A DNA stretch of 64,000 nt. Origin: an uncultured Allosphingosinicella sp. (GTDB lineage: Bacteria; Pseudomonadota; Alphaproteobacteria; Sphingomonadales; Sphingomonadaceae). The position numbers and the translations under genes were made by a program. Of this stretch, positions 9,726-18,240 are shown piece after piece (position 1 is the stretch's first letter; every line of letters starts with the position of its first letter). The DNA lies in assembly GCA_934539295.1 (NCBI GenBank), contig CAKTCN010000010.1, forward strand, positions 1-64,000, given 5' to 3'. The notes under the pieces were generated by a model, which searched no databases, was not told the DNA's origin, and worked only from the letters and a program-made list of their open reading frames with translations.

Positions 9726-9815
9726 ATGAAGTACGCAGAACTGACGGTCGAAGAGCGCTCTCAAATCAACCGGCGTCACCGACTAAGCAGATCAATCAGT
9801 AGAGGAACGGCAATC
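9726..9815 (+). pseudogene. Possible IS30-type transposase N-terminal remnant / leader ORF
   Basis: An in-frame 30-codon extension ahead of the FadB-like gene begins with its own ATG and upstream AGGAGCAAGG. It reads [17 protein letters not shown], which resembles the start of IS30-family transposases (Y-x-x-LT-x-EER-x-x-I). The following residues do not continue that similarity and no inverted repeats or other transposase parts are visible. It could be a decayed insertion-sequence end that now serves as leader, or a chance resemblance. If translation does start here, the FadB-like enzyme would carry a 30-residue extension. Confidence 0.25.
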
Positions 9816-11873
9816 ATGAGCCCCATTTCCACCCGCCGGCATGGCGACGTGCTGATCGTCACGTCCAACAACCCGCCCGTCAACGCGCTCGGCCATGCGG
9901 TGCGCACCGGCCTGATCGCGGCGATCGAGGAGGCCGAGGGCGACGATGCCGTGAACGCCGTCGTCATCATCTGCGAGGGCCAGACCTTCTTCGCCGGGGC
10001 TGACATCTCGGAGTTCTCGAAGGGCATGCAGCTGCCGATGCTGCCTGAGGTCGTGGACCGGATTGAAGCGTGCACGAAGCCGGTGGTGGCCGCGATCCAC
10101 GGCACCGCGCTGGGCGGTGGGCTCGAGGTGGCGCTCGCCTCGCACTACCGCGTGGCGGTGCCGTCGACCAAGATGGGCCTGCCCGAGGTCAAGCTCGGCA
10201 TCCTTCCCGGCGCGGGCGGGACGCAGCGATTGCCGCGCGTCATCGGCGTTCAGAAGGCGCTGGAGATGGTCACCGGTGGGTCGCAGATCGGGGCCAAGGA
10301 GGCATACGAACTCGGCTTGGTCGACCGCATCATCGAGGGCGATCTGGAGCAGCATGCGGTCGCTTATGCCGAGGAGGTCAAGGACACCCGCCCGCTGCCC
10401 AAGTCGAGCGAGCGCGACGACAAGCTGGAGGAAGCCCGCGCCAATCCGGGCATCTTCGACGAATTCCGCAAGGCGAATGCCCGCAAGATGAAGGGCTTCG
10501 ACGCGCCTGAGGCCAACATCAAGGCGGTCGAGGCGGCGGTCGCCAAACCCTATCCCGAGGGCGTGCTCGACGAGCGCCGCCTGTTCATGGAGTTGATGAT
10601 GGGCGGCCAGGCGCGCGCCCAGCAATATTTCTTCTTCGCCGAACGCAATGCGTCCAAGATCGACGGCGTGCCGGAGGGTACCGTCGCCCGCGACATCAAG
10701 CGCGTCGGCGTGATCGGCGCCGGCACGATGGGTGGCGGCATCTCGATGAACTTCCTGTCGGCCGGCATTCCGGTGACGATCGTCGAGATGAAGCAGGAGG
10801 CGCTCGACCGCGGCACGGGCGTCATGCGCAAGAATTACGAGGCGACTGCTGCCAAGGGCCGCATCACCAGCGATCAGGTCGAGCAGGCGATGGGGCTGCT
10901 CACGCCCACGCTCGACTTCGAGGCGCTGGCGGACTGCGACCTCATCATCGAGGCGGTGTTCGAGGAGATGGGGGTCAAGAAGGAGGTGTTCACGCGCCTC
11001 GACGCGATCGCCAAGCCGGGCGCGATCCTGGCGTCGAACACCTCCTATCTCGACATCGACGAGATCGCGGCGGTGACGTCGCGGCCGCAGGATGTGGTCG
11101 GCCTCCACTTCTTCTCGCCCGCCAACATCATGAAGCTGCTGGAGATCGTGCGCGGCGCCAAGACCGCGCCCGACGTGCTGGTCACGGCGATGCAGCTTTC
11201 CAAGCGGATCAAGAAGGTGGCGGTGATCGCCGGCGTCTGCTTCGGCTTCATCGGCAACCGCATGCTGATGCCGCGCCAGGTGGAGGCCAACAAGCTGCTG
11301 CTGGAAGGTGCTACCCCCGAGCAGATCGACCGGGTGCATGTCGCGTTCGGCATGCCGATGGGGCCGTTCCAGATGGCCGACCTCGCCGGTGTCGACATCG
11401 GCTGGCACCGCGATCCCGCGCGCATCGAGAATGTCCGCGATGCCCTCTGCTCGCTTGATCGCTGGGGGCAGAAGAAGGGCGCCGGCTATTACGATTATGA
11501 CGACAAGCGCCAGCCCTCGCCCAGCGCCAAGGTGCAGGCGATCATCGAGGAATTCCGCGCCAAGGAAGGCGTGACGGCGCGCGAGATCAGCGACCAGGAG
11601 ATCGTCGAGCGCACGCTCTACACGATGATCAACGAGGGCGCGCTGATCCTGGAGGAAGGCATCGCGCAGCGCGCGTCGGACATCGATGTGGTGTGGGTCT
11701 ATGGCTATGGCTGGCCGGTCTATCGCGGCGGGCCGATGCATTGGGCGGATGCCGAGGGGCTGGCCAAGATCGTCGAGGGGCTGAAGCGGCAGCAGGAGCG
11801 GATGGGGCCGGAGTTCAAGCTCTCCGACCTGCTGGTCCGCAAGGCCGAGGCGGGCGAGAAGATCAGTCGCTGA
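9816..11873 (+). CDS. Bifunctional enoyl-CoA hydratase / 3-hydroxyacyl-CoA dehydrogenase
   Basis: Hydrates enoyl-CoA and oxidises the 3-hydroxyacyl-CoA with NAD, two consecutive beta-oxidation steps. Order of domains: crotonase at residues about 1-180 ([24 protein letters not shown], catalytic glutamates in [20 protein letters not shown]), the NAD-binding domain from about residue 295 ([43 protein letters not shown]), then two 3HCDH C-terminal domains ending near [18 protein letters not shown]. At 685 residues it resembles the peroxisomal-type multifunctional enzymes rather than E. coli FadB (729). The start at 9816 follows AGAGGA, although the frame is open back to 9726. No thiolase gene lies in this window. 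Confidence 0.93.
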   Translation: MSPISTRRHGDVLIVTSNNPPVNALGHAVRTGLIAAIEEAEGDDAVNAVVIICEGQTFFAGADISEFSKGMQLPMLPEVVDRIEACTKPVVAAIHGTALGGGLEVALASHYRVAVPSTKMGLPEVKLGILPGAGGTQRLPRVIGVQKALEMVTGGSQIGAKEAYELGLVDRIIEGDLEQHAVAYAEEVKDTRPLPKSSERDDKLEEARANPGIFDEFRKANARKMKGFDAPEANIKAVEAAVAKPYPEGVLDERRLFMELMMGGQARAQQYFFFAERNASKIDGVPEGTVARDIKRVGVIGAGTMGGGISMNFLSAGIPVTIVEMKQEALDRGTGVMRKNYEATAAKGRITSDQVEQAMGLLTPTLDFEALADCDLIIEAVFEEMGVKKEVFTRLDAIAKPGAILASNTSYLDIDEIAAVTSRPQDVVGLHFFSPANIMKLLEIVRGAKTAPDVLVTAMQLSKRIKKVAVIAGVCFGFIGNRMLMPRQVEANKLLLEGATPEQIDRVHVAFGMPMGPFQMADLAGVDIGWHRDPARIENVRDALCSLDRWGQKKGAGYYDYDDKRQPSPSAKVQAIIEEFRAKEGVTAREISDQEIVERTLYTMINEGALILEEGIAQRASDIDVVWVYGYGWPVYRGGPMHWADAEGLAKIVEGLKRQQERMGPEFKLSDLLVRKAEAGEKISR

Positions 11874-12025
11874 AGCCCCAAAGGTCAGGAAAGTCCCGCT
11901 GCGGGGAAAATCCGCTCACTTAATGACGCGAGATTGATCGACTGGATCGATTAGGCGGACGGTTCAAAGAGCGAGTGGATTGCAGCGTGACAGAAGGATG
12001 GGGCTGTAGGAAAGCTGTTTCTCCT

Positions 12026-12120
12026 GCTCCCCCTGCGATGAGGGGGAGCGGCGGCGGCGCTTGTTCGGACAGGATAGCCCTCACCCTCACCCAACCCTCT
12101 CCCGGAGGGAGAGGGCTTTT
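12026..12120. repeat. G/C-run palindromes (two hairpins), terminator-like
   Basis: Two strong hairpins: GCTCCCCCT/AGGGGGAGC at 12026-12049 and CCCTCTCCC/GGGAGAGGG at 12095-12115. The second is followed by CTTTT, as in a factor-independent terminator reading rightward. This would end transcription from the acyl-CoA cluster before the AlkB-like gene. Other members of this CCCTC-rich family are at 14921, 26637, 34408, 52086 and 61008. Confidence 0.6.
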
Positions 12121-12153
12121 GGAGCGCGGCATGCCGGCCGGCGTTCTGGTCGT

Positions 12154-12711
12154 ATGAGCCAGTTTGCGCTGTTCGACGAAGGGCCTGAAGGGCTCCGTTA
12201 TCAACCCGACCTGATTTCGGGCGATGAGGAAGAGGTGCTTGCGGGCGAGATCGCGAGGCTGCCCTTCAAGCCCTTCGAGTTCCAAGGCTTCCTGGGCAAT
12301 CGGCGCACGGTGTCGTTCGGCTGGCACTATGACTTTGCAGGCGCCCGGCTGAAGGAAACCGAGCCGCTGCCGGACTTCCTGCTGCCGGTGCGTGCCAAGG
12401 CGGCCGCGCTGGCCGGGATCGCGCCCGACGCCTTTGTGCAGGCCCTGGTCATCGAATATGCGCCGGGTGCGGGGATCGGATGGCATCGCGACCGGCCGGT
12501 GTTCGGGATCGTCGCGGGCGTGTCGCTGATGGCGCCGGCGCGGCTGCGGTTCAGGCGCAAGGCGGGGGCGAAGTGGGAGCGGTGGGCGGTCATGGCCGAA
12601 CCGCGGTCCGCCTATGTGCTCGACGGGCCGGCGAGAGCCGAGTGGGAGCACAGCATCCCCGAGATGGAAGCGCTGCGTTACTCGATCACGTTCAGAACGC
12701 TGCGGCCCTGA
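12154..12711 (+). CDS. AlkB-like 2-oxoglutarate/Fe(II) dioxygenase
   Basis: A 185-residue member of the AlkB-like dioxygenases, which couple 2-oxoglutarate decarboxylation to oxidative removal of methyl groups, typically from nucleic acids. The iron ligands are His111 and Asp113 (GIGWHRD) and His166 (WEHSI). Arg175 and Arg181 in RYSITFR would bind 2-oxoglutarate. It is slightly shorter than E. coli AlkB (216) and closer to the ALKBH4/8-like prokaryotic proteins, so DNA repair versus RNA or protein demethylation cannot be decided. The ATG at 12154 gives the natural start. The longer frame reads through the upstream repeat. Confidence 0.88.
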   Translation: MSQFALFDEGPEGLRYQPDLISGDEEEVLAGEIARLPFKPFEFQGFLGNRRTVSFGWHYDFAGARLKETEPLPDFLLPVRAKAAALAGIAPDAFVQALVIEYAPGAGIGWHRDRPVFGIVAGVSLMAPARLRFRRKAGAKWERWAVMAEPRSAYVLDGPARAEWEHSIPEMEALRYSITFRTLRP

Positions 12712-12717
12712 AAATAG

Positions 12718-12751
12718 ATCGCCGGACGGAGCCCCCACTCCGCCCGGCGAT
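12718..12751. terminator. Shared convergent terminator hairpin
   Basis: Fourteen-base arms ATCGCCGGACGGAG and CTCCGCCCGGCGAT with a 6-base loop, one internal mismatch and no clear T-run. It lies seven bases past the AlkB-like stop and ahead of the end of the convergent SleB-family gene, so it probably serves both. Confidence 0.6.
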
Positions 12752-12792
12752 GCTCACTGATCCCGCGACGATGCGCGAGCGAACAGGAGGCT

Positions 12793-13434
12793 TTAGCTGT
12801 AGAAGATGTGCAGGCCGATCTTGCGCTGCTTCTTGAGGCGCTTGCCCCAGCCCGGCGAGACGTAGTCGGCATGATACCAGAGCACGTCCTTGTCCATGTT
12901 GGTGTCGAGGTCGCGCAGGACGATCTCCGAGATCGCCACGGCCTTTTTCCAGGAAGCGGAGGTGCGGTCGGCGGCGGGGATGATGCCGTCGCGGACGAAG
13001 GAGAATTGCCACGGCTGCGTCACCACGCCGCAGATGGTGGTCGGATATTTGCCCGAACCCACGCGGTTCATGACCACGTCGGCGACCGCAAGCTGGCCCT
13101 CGATCGGCTCGCCGCGCGCCTCGAAATAGACGGCGTTGGCGAGGCAGTCCTGCTCGGCATCCTGCGTTTCGGTGCCTTCGAAGGCCGAGACCAGTTCGTC
13201 CAGCGCGCGGGCCCGGGGAATGGCGGCCTCTGCCGCGTCGATGAAGCTCGTCGCCAATTTCTCCACATCTCCTTCCGCCATTTCCTCGTTCGAGGCACCG
13301 GCATGTTCGAGATAGGAGGGCATGCCGGACACGGCCTCGGCCTCGGACGCTTGGGACGGGTCGGCGTAACCGGCCGCTGCGACAAGCGCGATCAAGGCCG
13401 CGGCGATGCCGCCGGCACGGGCAAATTGCTTCAT
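12793..13434 (-). CDS. SleB-type cell wall hydrolase
   Basis: A 213-residue exported hydrolase of the SleB/CwlJ (Hydrolase_2) family, expected to act as a lytic transglycosylase or amidase on peptidoglycan. An N-terminal signal peptide (residues about 1-29) is followed by an Ala/Glu-rich linker. The catalytic domain starts near residue 97 with CLANAVYFEARGEPIEGQLA, including the conserved glutamate, then VVMNRV, YPTTICGVV and QFSFVRDG. In non-sporulating alphaproteobacteria such proteins act in wall remodelling rather than spore germination. It is a single gene with its own upstream space of about 275 bp. Confidence 0.88.
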   Translation of the reverse strand: MKQFARAGGIAAALIALVAAAGYADPSQASEAEAVSGMPSYLEHAGASNEEMAEGDVEKLATSFIDAAEAAIPRARALDELVSAFEGTETQDAEQDCLANAVYFEARGEPIEGQLAVADVVMNRVGSGKYPTTICGVVTQPWQFSFVRDGIIPAADRTSASWKKAVAISEIVLRDLDTNMDKDVLWYHADYVSPGWGKRLKKQRKIGLHIFYS

Positions 13435-13710
13435 TTCATCTCGTATCTGTGCGGCCGGGATCCTCGCCGCGGCGCATGGAAATGCGCTGGGTCTGATCGC
13501 CGTCCGTCTTGGTCACCCCAGCAAAATCAGGCTGTTAGGTGACCCCCGCTCTTCGATGTCCGCGATATGACGGGGGTGGGCACGGATATCAACGGCAGGC
13601 CGCGTGAACGACGATGAACCGTTAGTGTGCTGCGTTGACCTGCGCAGAAAGGCAGGAACTTTTCGGATTATCGTTGCCGTGCAACGGCTTAGCGTGTGGA
13701 TAATTTCCGA

Positions 13711-14211
13711 TCAGGGTGCGGGCGCGGGCGCAGGTGCCGAATCAACGGCAGGCGCATCCATGCCGGAGACGAACTTGACCAGCGGACTGGCCACCCAGCC
13801 GGAGCGGCACGGCCCGTCATAGTCGCGGCGACGGGGCAAGGGCTGCGAAACGCCGCAGGCGCGGCTCGCGCCGGCATCATCATAGACGATGCCGAACCAT
13901 TTCTGATCGATGGAACGGCTGCAGATGAAGAAGCGGGTGCCAGCCGGCACGCCGCCCGTCTCCGCCGCATTGTCGAACGGCGCCGCATGCACCGGCAGCG
14001 CCGCGCCTGCCGCCACGTTGCGGGTGGTGCCGACCGCATTGCAGGCGGGAAAGCTGGGCCCGAGTTCGCCGACCCGCACAGCCTGCGGCGGCATCTGCGG
14101 CAGGCTGGGCGCGGCGCGCTCCTCCGCCACGTCGTTGGTGAAATGGTCATCCCGGATCGCCTCGCCGCAGCCGGCGAGCAGGAGGGGCAGGAACAGGAGG
14201 GCACAGCGCAT
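13711..14211 (-). CDS. Putative lipoprotein with SH3-like domain
   Basis: No named family is certain. The best start (14211) gives a 166-residue protein with a lipoprotein signal: hydrophobic MRCALLFLPLLLAGC with the lipobox LAGC at residues 12-15. After a variable linker, residues about 50-145 look like a bacterial SH3-type fold: a tight run of short strands with LPVHAAPFDNA, GTRFFICSRS, WFGIVYDD, and cysteines spaced as in secreted SH3 domains, ending in GPCRSGWVASPLVKFVSG. The C-terminus is an Ala-Pro tail. A role in binding cell-wall or envelope partners is inference. It is divergent from cytochrome b561 with about 70 bp between. Confidence 0.7.
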   Translation of the reverse strand: MRCALLFLPLLLAGCGEAIRDDHFTNDVAEERAAPSLPQMPPQAVRVGELGPSFPACNAVGTTRNVAAGAALPVHAAPFDNAAETGGVPAGTRFFICSRSIDQKWFGIVYDDAGASRACGVSQPLPRRRDYDGPCRSGWVASPLVKFVSGMDAPAVDSAPAPAPAP

Positions 14212-14282
14212 GACCTGCATGTGGCTTGCGCCGCGCGCGAAATCCAGTGCAGCATGCGCCAACAGCATCAAGGGAGAGACAG

Positions 14283-14909
14283 GTGTCCGAAACCGTTCCC
14301 GCCGCCGTGCCGCAGCCCCGCGCCATCCTGCGCTACAATCGGGGCGCCGCCATCATCCACTGGATCACCGCGATACTGCTGATCATGCAAGTATGGATCG
14401 GCTGGACGTTCAGCGACATGCCGCGCGGGCCCGACCGGTCGTTCGTCTTCACCTGGCACAAGACCTGGGGCGTGCTGATCCTGGCCCTGGCGCTGTTCCG
14501 GCTTTACTGGCGCTTCAGTCACAGGCCGCCGCCCTTCCCGCCCGAACTGCCGCGCTGGGAGCGGCTGGCGGCGGTGTGGAACCATCGCGCCTTCTATTTC
14601 CTGCTGATCGCCTTGCCGCTGACCGGGCTGACCGCGGTGTCCGGGCGCGGCGCGACGACCGAGCTGGCGTTCGGCATTCCGTTCCCGACGGTGCCGGGCG
14701 TGTCGGAAGCGCTGAGCGATGTGGCGGGCGAGACGCACGAGACATTGGTGCTCGTGACGCTGGCGCTGATCGTGCTGCACGTGGGTGCGGCGTTGAAGCA
14801 CCAGTTCTTCGACGGGAGGAGATGGCGGACGGCGGGGCGAATGCCGCCGTTCAGGGCGCCGGATGGAAGCCCCAGCGTGGAAGTACGGTCGGGGGACGAG
14901 GTGGGGTGA
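14283..14909 (+). CDS. Cytochrome b561 family protein
   Basis: A 208-residue membrane cytochrome of the bacterial b561 (CybB) type, which moves electrons across or within the inner membrane using two b-type haems. Four hydrophobic segments carry the expected histidines: IIHWITAILLI (helix 1), TWHKTWGVLILALAL (helix 2), WNHRAFYFLLIALP (helix 3) and LIVLHVGAALKHQF (helix 4). The GTG start at 14283 is preceded by GGGAGAG, and the upstream ATG of the open frame lies in the divergent promoter region. No partner dehydrogenase or YceI gene adjoins it. Confidence 0.9.
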   Translation: MSETVPAAVPQPRAILRYNRGAAIIHWITAILLIMQVWIGWTFSDMPRGPDRSFVFTWHKTWGVLILALALFRLYWRFSHRPPPFPPELPRWERLAAVWNHRAFYFLLIALPLTGLTAVSGRGATTELAFGIPFPTVPGVSEALSDVAGETHETLVLVTLALIVLHVGAALKHQFFDGRRWRTAGRMPPFRAPDGSPSVEVRSGDEVG

Positions 14910-14920
14910 TTGAAGATAAT

Positions 14921-15060
14921 GCCCTCCCCCTTGTGGGGAGGGTTGGGTGGGGGCTCAGCCGCGTCTGCGGCTGAAAAGACCTACCATGCTAGAGTCTTAT
15001 GCGAGCCTCGACAGGCTCGCGCCCCCACCCACCCCCTCCCCACGAGGGGGAGGGGCTTCT
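14921..15060. repeat. Large G/C-run palindrome between convergent genes
   Basis: CCCTCCCCCTTGTGGGGAGG with GGTTGGGTGGGGGC at the left pairs with GCCCCCACCCACCCCCTCCC and CACGAGGGGGAGGGG at the right. The element fills the space between cytochrome b561 and the convergent typA and should act as a terminator for both. Confidence 0.75.
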
Positions 15061-15065
15061 TTCCG

Positions 15066-16886
15066 TTAAGCCGCCTTGGCGCGCGACGCGCGCTTGCGCT
15101 CGTTCGGGTCGAGGTGGCGCTTGCGCAGGCGGATCGACTTGGGCGTGACTTCGACCATTTCGTCGTCGTCGATATAGGCGATCGCCTGTTCCAGCGTCAT
15201 CTTCTTCGGCGGCGTCAGGCGGATCGCATCGTCCTTGCCGCCGCTCGCGCGGAAGTTGGTCAGTTGCTTGGCCTTCATCGGGTTGACCTCGAGGTCTTCC
15301 GTCTTGGCATTCTCGCCGATGATCATGCCCTCGTACAGCGTCTCGCCATGGCCGACGAACAGGATGCCGCGGTCCTCGAGCGGGCCGAGCGCATAGCCCT
15401 GCGCCTCGCCGGCGCCGTTGGAGATCAGCACGCCGTTCTTGCGGCCCTCGATATTGCCCTTGTGCGGACCATAACGCTCGAACACGCGGTTCATGATGCC
15501 GGTGCCGCGCGTGTCGGACAGGAATTCGCCATGATAGCCGATCAGGCCGCGCGACGGCGCAGAGAAGGTGATGCGCGTCTTGCCGCCACCGGACGGGCGC
15601 ATGTCGGTCATCTCGCCCTTGCGCTGGTTCATCTTGTCGACGACCGTGCCCGAATGTTCGTCATCGACGTCGATGACGACCGTCTCATACGGCTCGGTCT
15701 TCTGGCCATTCTCGTCTTCGCGGAACAGCACGCGCGGGCGGCTGATGCCGAGCTCGAAGCCTTCGCGGCGCATTGTCTCGATCAGCACGCCGAGCTGAAG
15801 CTCGCCGCGGCCGGCGACTTCGAAGCTGTCCTTGTCGGCGCTCTCGGTCACCTTGATCGCGACGTTCGATTCGGCTTCGCGCTCCAGGCGGTCGCGGATC
15901 ATGCGGCTGGTGACCTTGGAGCCTTCACGGCCCGCCAGCGGCGAATCGTTGACGGCGAAGCGCATGGACAGCGTCGGCGGGTCGATCGGCTGGGCCTGGA
16001 TGGCTTCGCTGACCGACGTGTCGGCGATGGTGTTCGACACGGTGGCGACGGTCAGGCCCGCGAGGCTGATGATGTCGCCGGCCTTGGCCTCGTCGGTCGG
16101 AACGCGGTCGAGACCCTGGAAGGTCATGATCTTGGACGCGCGGCCGGTTTCGATCACCTTGCCGTCCATGTCGAGCGCGTGGATCGGCTGGTTGACCTTG
16201 ACCGTGCCCGACTGGACGCGGCCGGTGAGGATGCGGCCGAGGAAGTTGTCGCGGTCGAGCAGGGTCACCAGGAAGGTGAAGGGCGCATCAACCTCGAGCG
16301 CCGGCGGCGGGACGTGGTCGACGATCTTCTGGAAGAGCGGGCGCAGCGTACCCTCGCGCGCCTTGTCGTCCTCATTGGCATAGCCGTTGCGGCCCGACGC
16401 GTAGAGGACGGGGAAGTCGAGCTGCTCGTCGGTGGCGTCGAGCGACACGAACAGGTCGAACACCTCGTCCAGCACTTCCTGGATGCGCTCGTCGGGGCGA
16501 TCGACCTTGTTGACGACGACGATGGGCCTGAGGCCGAGCTTCAGCGCCTTGCCGGTGACGAACTTGGTCTGCGGCATCGCGCCTTCGGACGAATCGACCA
16601 GCAGGATGACGCCGTCGACCATCGACAGGATGCGCTCCACCTCGCCGCCGAAATCGGCGTGGCCGGGCGTGTCGACGATGTTGATGCGCGTGCCTTCCCA
16701 CTCGACCGAGGTCGGCTTGGCAAGGATGGTGATCCCGCGTTCCTTTTCGAGGTCGTTCGAGTCCATCGCGCGCTCTTCGACGCGCTGGTTTTCGCGGAAG
16801 GTGCCGGACTGGCGGAACAGCTGGTCGACCAGGGTGGTCTTGCCGTGATCGACGTGCGCGATGATGGCCACGTTGCGGAGGCTCAT
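15066..16886 (-). CDS. typA: Translational GTPase TypA/BipA
   Basis: Ribosome-associated GTPase related to EF-G that supports ribosome assembly and stress or low-temperature growth. The 606-residue length is typical. The G domain has G1 AHVDHGKTT, the switch region EKERGITI, G3 DTPGHADF and G4 VVNKVDRPD. Domain II and the EF-G-like domains follow ([32 protein letters not shown]), with a C-terminal basic tail ([19 protein letters not shown]) as in BipA. The ATG at 16886 is the obvious start. A very long open frame on the other strand is an antisense shadow. Confidence 0.97.
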   Translation of the reverse strand: MSLRNVAIIAHVDHGKTTLVDQLFRQSGTFRENQRVEERAMDSNDLEKERGITILAKPTSVEWEGTRINIVDTPGHADFGGEVERILSMVDGVILLVDSSEGAMPQTKFVTGKALKLGLRPIVVVNKVDRPDERIQEVLDEVFDLFVSLDATDEQLDFPVLYASGRNGYANEDDKAREGTLRPLFQKIVDHVPPPALEVDAPFTFLVTLLDRDNFLGRILTGRVQSGTVKVNQPIHALDMDGKVIETGRASKIMTFQGLDRVPTDEAKAGDIISLAGLTVATVSNTIADTSVSEAIQAQPIDPPTLSMRFAVNDSPLAGREGSKVTSRMIRDRLEREAESNVAIKVTESADKDSFEVAGRGELQLGVLIETMRREGFELGISRPRVLFREDENGQKTEPYETVVIDVDDEHSGTVVDKMNQRKGEMTDMRPSGGGKTRITFSAPSRGLIGYHGEFLSDTRGTGIMNRVFERYGPHKGNIEGRKNGVLISNGAGEAQGYALGPLEDRGILFVGHGETLYEGMIIGENAKTEDLEVNPMKAKQLTNFRASGGKDDAIRLTPPKKMTLEQAIAYIDDDEMVEVTPKSIRLRKRHLDPNERKRASRAKAA

Positions 16887-16984
16887 GGAACAAACTCTCG
16901 AATGGGAGGAAAATGTGCTGCGCCCATAGCCACTTTATTGCGTCGCAACAAGGGCGGGCTGGTTCAGGACTTGCGGCCCTCCGC

Positions 16985-17054
16985 CCGTTCGCTTGGAGCG
17001 AAGTCGAAGCGGTTCGTCGCGCCAAGGTTTCTCGACTTCGCTCGAAACGAACGG
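16985..17054. repeat. TCGAGCGAAGTCGAGA-type interspersed palindrome
   Basis: CCGTTCGCTTGGAGCGAAGTC at the left pairs with TCTCGACTTCGCTCGAAACG at the right. It lies in the divergent space between typA and the esterase gene. It is a member of the family also seen at 5313, 7911 and 41121. Confidence 0.75.
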
Positions 17055-17154
17055 ACTGTCGTATATTCGTGACGTTCTTTGATGTGCGCAGGAACGTGGG
17101 TCGTGTCCCGCGGTTCGGCTGATCACAAACCCAGATCAGTAAGGATGCCTCTCC

Positions 17155-18180
17155 ATGTCGCTCTTCAACTTTGACGAAGGCCAGCCCGGCCAGCCCGACC
17201 ACACGATGCAAAAGGTGCTCGATGAGACGCTGAAGCTCGGCCAGAAGCCGATCGAGACGCTGTCTCCCGAAGAAGCGCGACGCCAGCCGCTGCCCGCTGA
17301 CGGCGCCAAGGTGGTGATGCGCGAGCGCGGGCTCGATCCCGATGCGGACCTGGGCGTCGCCACCAGGGACTTCACCATTTCGGGACCGGGCGGCGAGATA
17401 AAGGCGCGCCTCTATGGCCGGCAGGATGAGGAAGCGACCAAGCCGGTGGTGGTCTACTGGCATGGCGGCGGATGGGTAATCGCGGACCTCGACACCTATG
17501 ACGCCTCCCCGCGTGCATTGGCGCTCGCCACCGACTGCATCTTCGTGTCCTGCCATTACCGCCAAGGGCCGGAACACAAATTCCCGGCGGCGCATGAGGA
17601 TGCCTGGGCCGCCTATAAGTGGGTGGTCGAGAATGCGGCGAGCTTCGGCGGCGATCCGGCGCGGATCGCGGTGGTGGGCGAAAGCGCGGGCGGCAACCTG
17701 GCTCTGAACGTTGCGCTGCGTGCGCGCGACGAGGGCGTGAAGGCGCCCGATGCCAACATCCTCGTCTACCCGGTCGCGGGCAGCGACATGGACACCGAAA
17801 GCTATCGCGAGAATGCGGACGCCAAGCCACTGTCCAAGCCGCTGATCCAGTGGATGGTCGGCCACTATCTCAACCACATGGGCGAGGCCGAGGATCCGCG
17901 CATCAACCTGCTCGCCGCGGACGTGACCGGCATCGCGCCGACCACGATCATCGCCGCCGAGATCGACCCGCTGCGCACCGAGGGCAAGCAGCTGGCCGAG
18001 CGGCTGGAGGCGAGCGGCGTCGAGGTCGACTACAAATGCTACGAAGGCGCGGCGCACGAATTCTTCGGCATGGGCCTGATCGTCAAGGACGCCGCCGCCG
18101 CCCAGACGCGTGCCGCCAGCGCGTTGAAGAAGGGCCTGCGCCACGGCATCATGGGCAAGATCGCCGATGCGCTGAGCTGA
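17155..18180 (+). CDS. Alpha/beta hydrolase, hormone-sensitive-lipase family esterase
   Basis: A 341-residue cytoplasmic carboxylesterase of the HSL (bacterial family IV) group. The oxyanion motif YWHGGGW lies near residue 102, the nucleophile elbow GESAGG near residue 178, the acid residue in EIDPLRTEG, and the catalytic histidine in GAAHEFFGM. The family hydrolyses short-chain acyl esters. The true substrate is unknown. The start ATG follows AAGGATG-rich sequence at suitable distance. Stand-alone gene, convergent with the S8 protease. Confidence 0.9.
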   Translation: MSLFNFDEGQPGQPDHTMQKVLDETLKLGQKPIETLSPEEARRQPLPADGAKVVMRERGLDPDADLGVATRDFTISGPGGEIKARLYGRQDEEATKPVVVYWHGGGWVIADLDTYDASPRALALATDCIFVSCHYRQGPEHKFPAAHEDAWAAYKWVVENAASFGGDPARIAVVGESAGGNLALNVALRARDEGVKAPDANILVYPVAGSDMDTESYRENADAKPLSKPLIQWMVGHYLNHMGEAEDPRINLLAADVTGIAPTTIIAAEIDPLRTEGKQLAERLEASGVEVDYKCYEGAAHEFFGMGLIVKDAAAAQTRAASALKKGLRHGIMGKIADALS

Positions 18181-18240
18181 ACCGCCGCGCGATGATCCGG
18201 GCAGGTCGCGGCGCTCCTCCCCACCGCGACCTCGCCCCCG

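Noticed and set aside
9792..11741. 649-codon minus-strand open frame opposite the FadB-like gene
   Set aside because: Antisense to recognised crotonase and dehydrogenase motifs.
14910..17072. 720-codon plus-strand open frame opposite typA
   Set aside because: It mirrors a textbook TypA gene. High GC makes long antisense frames common, and the translation is His/Asp/Leu-rich with no domain.
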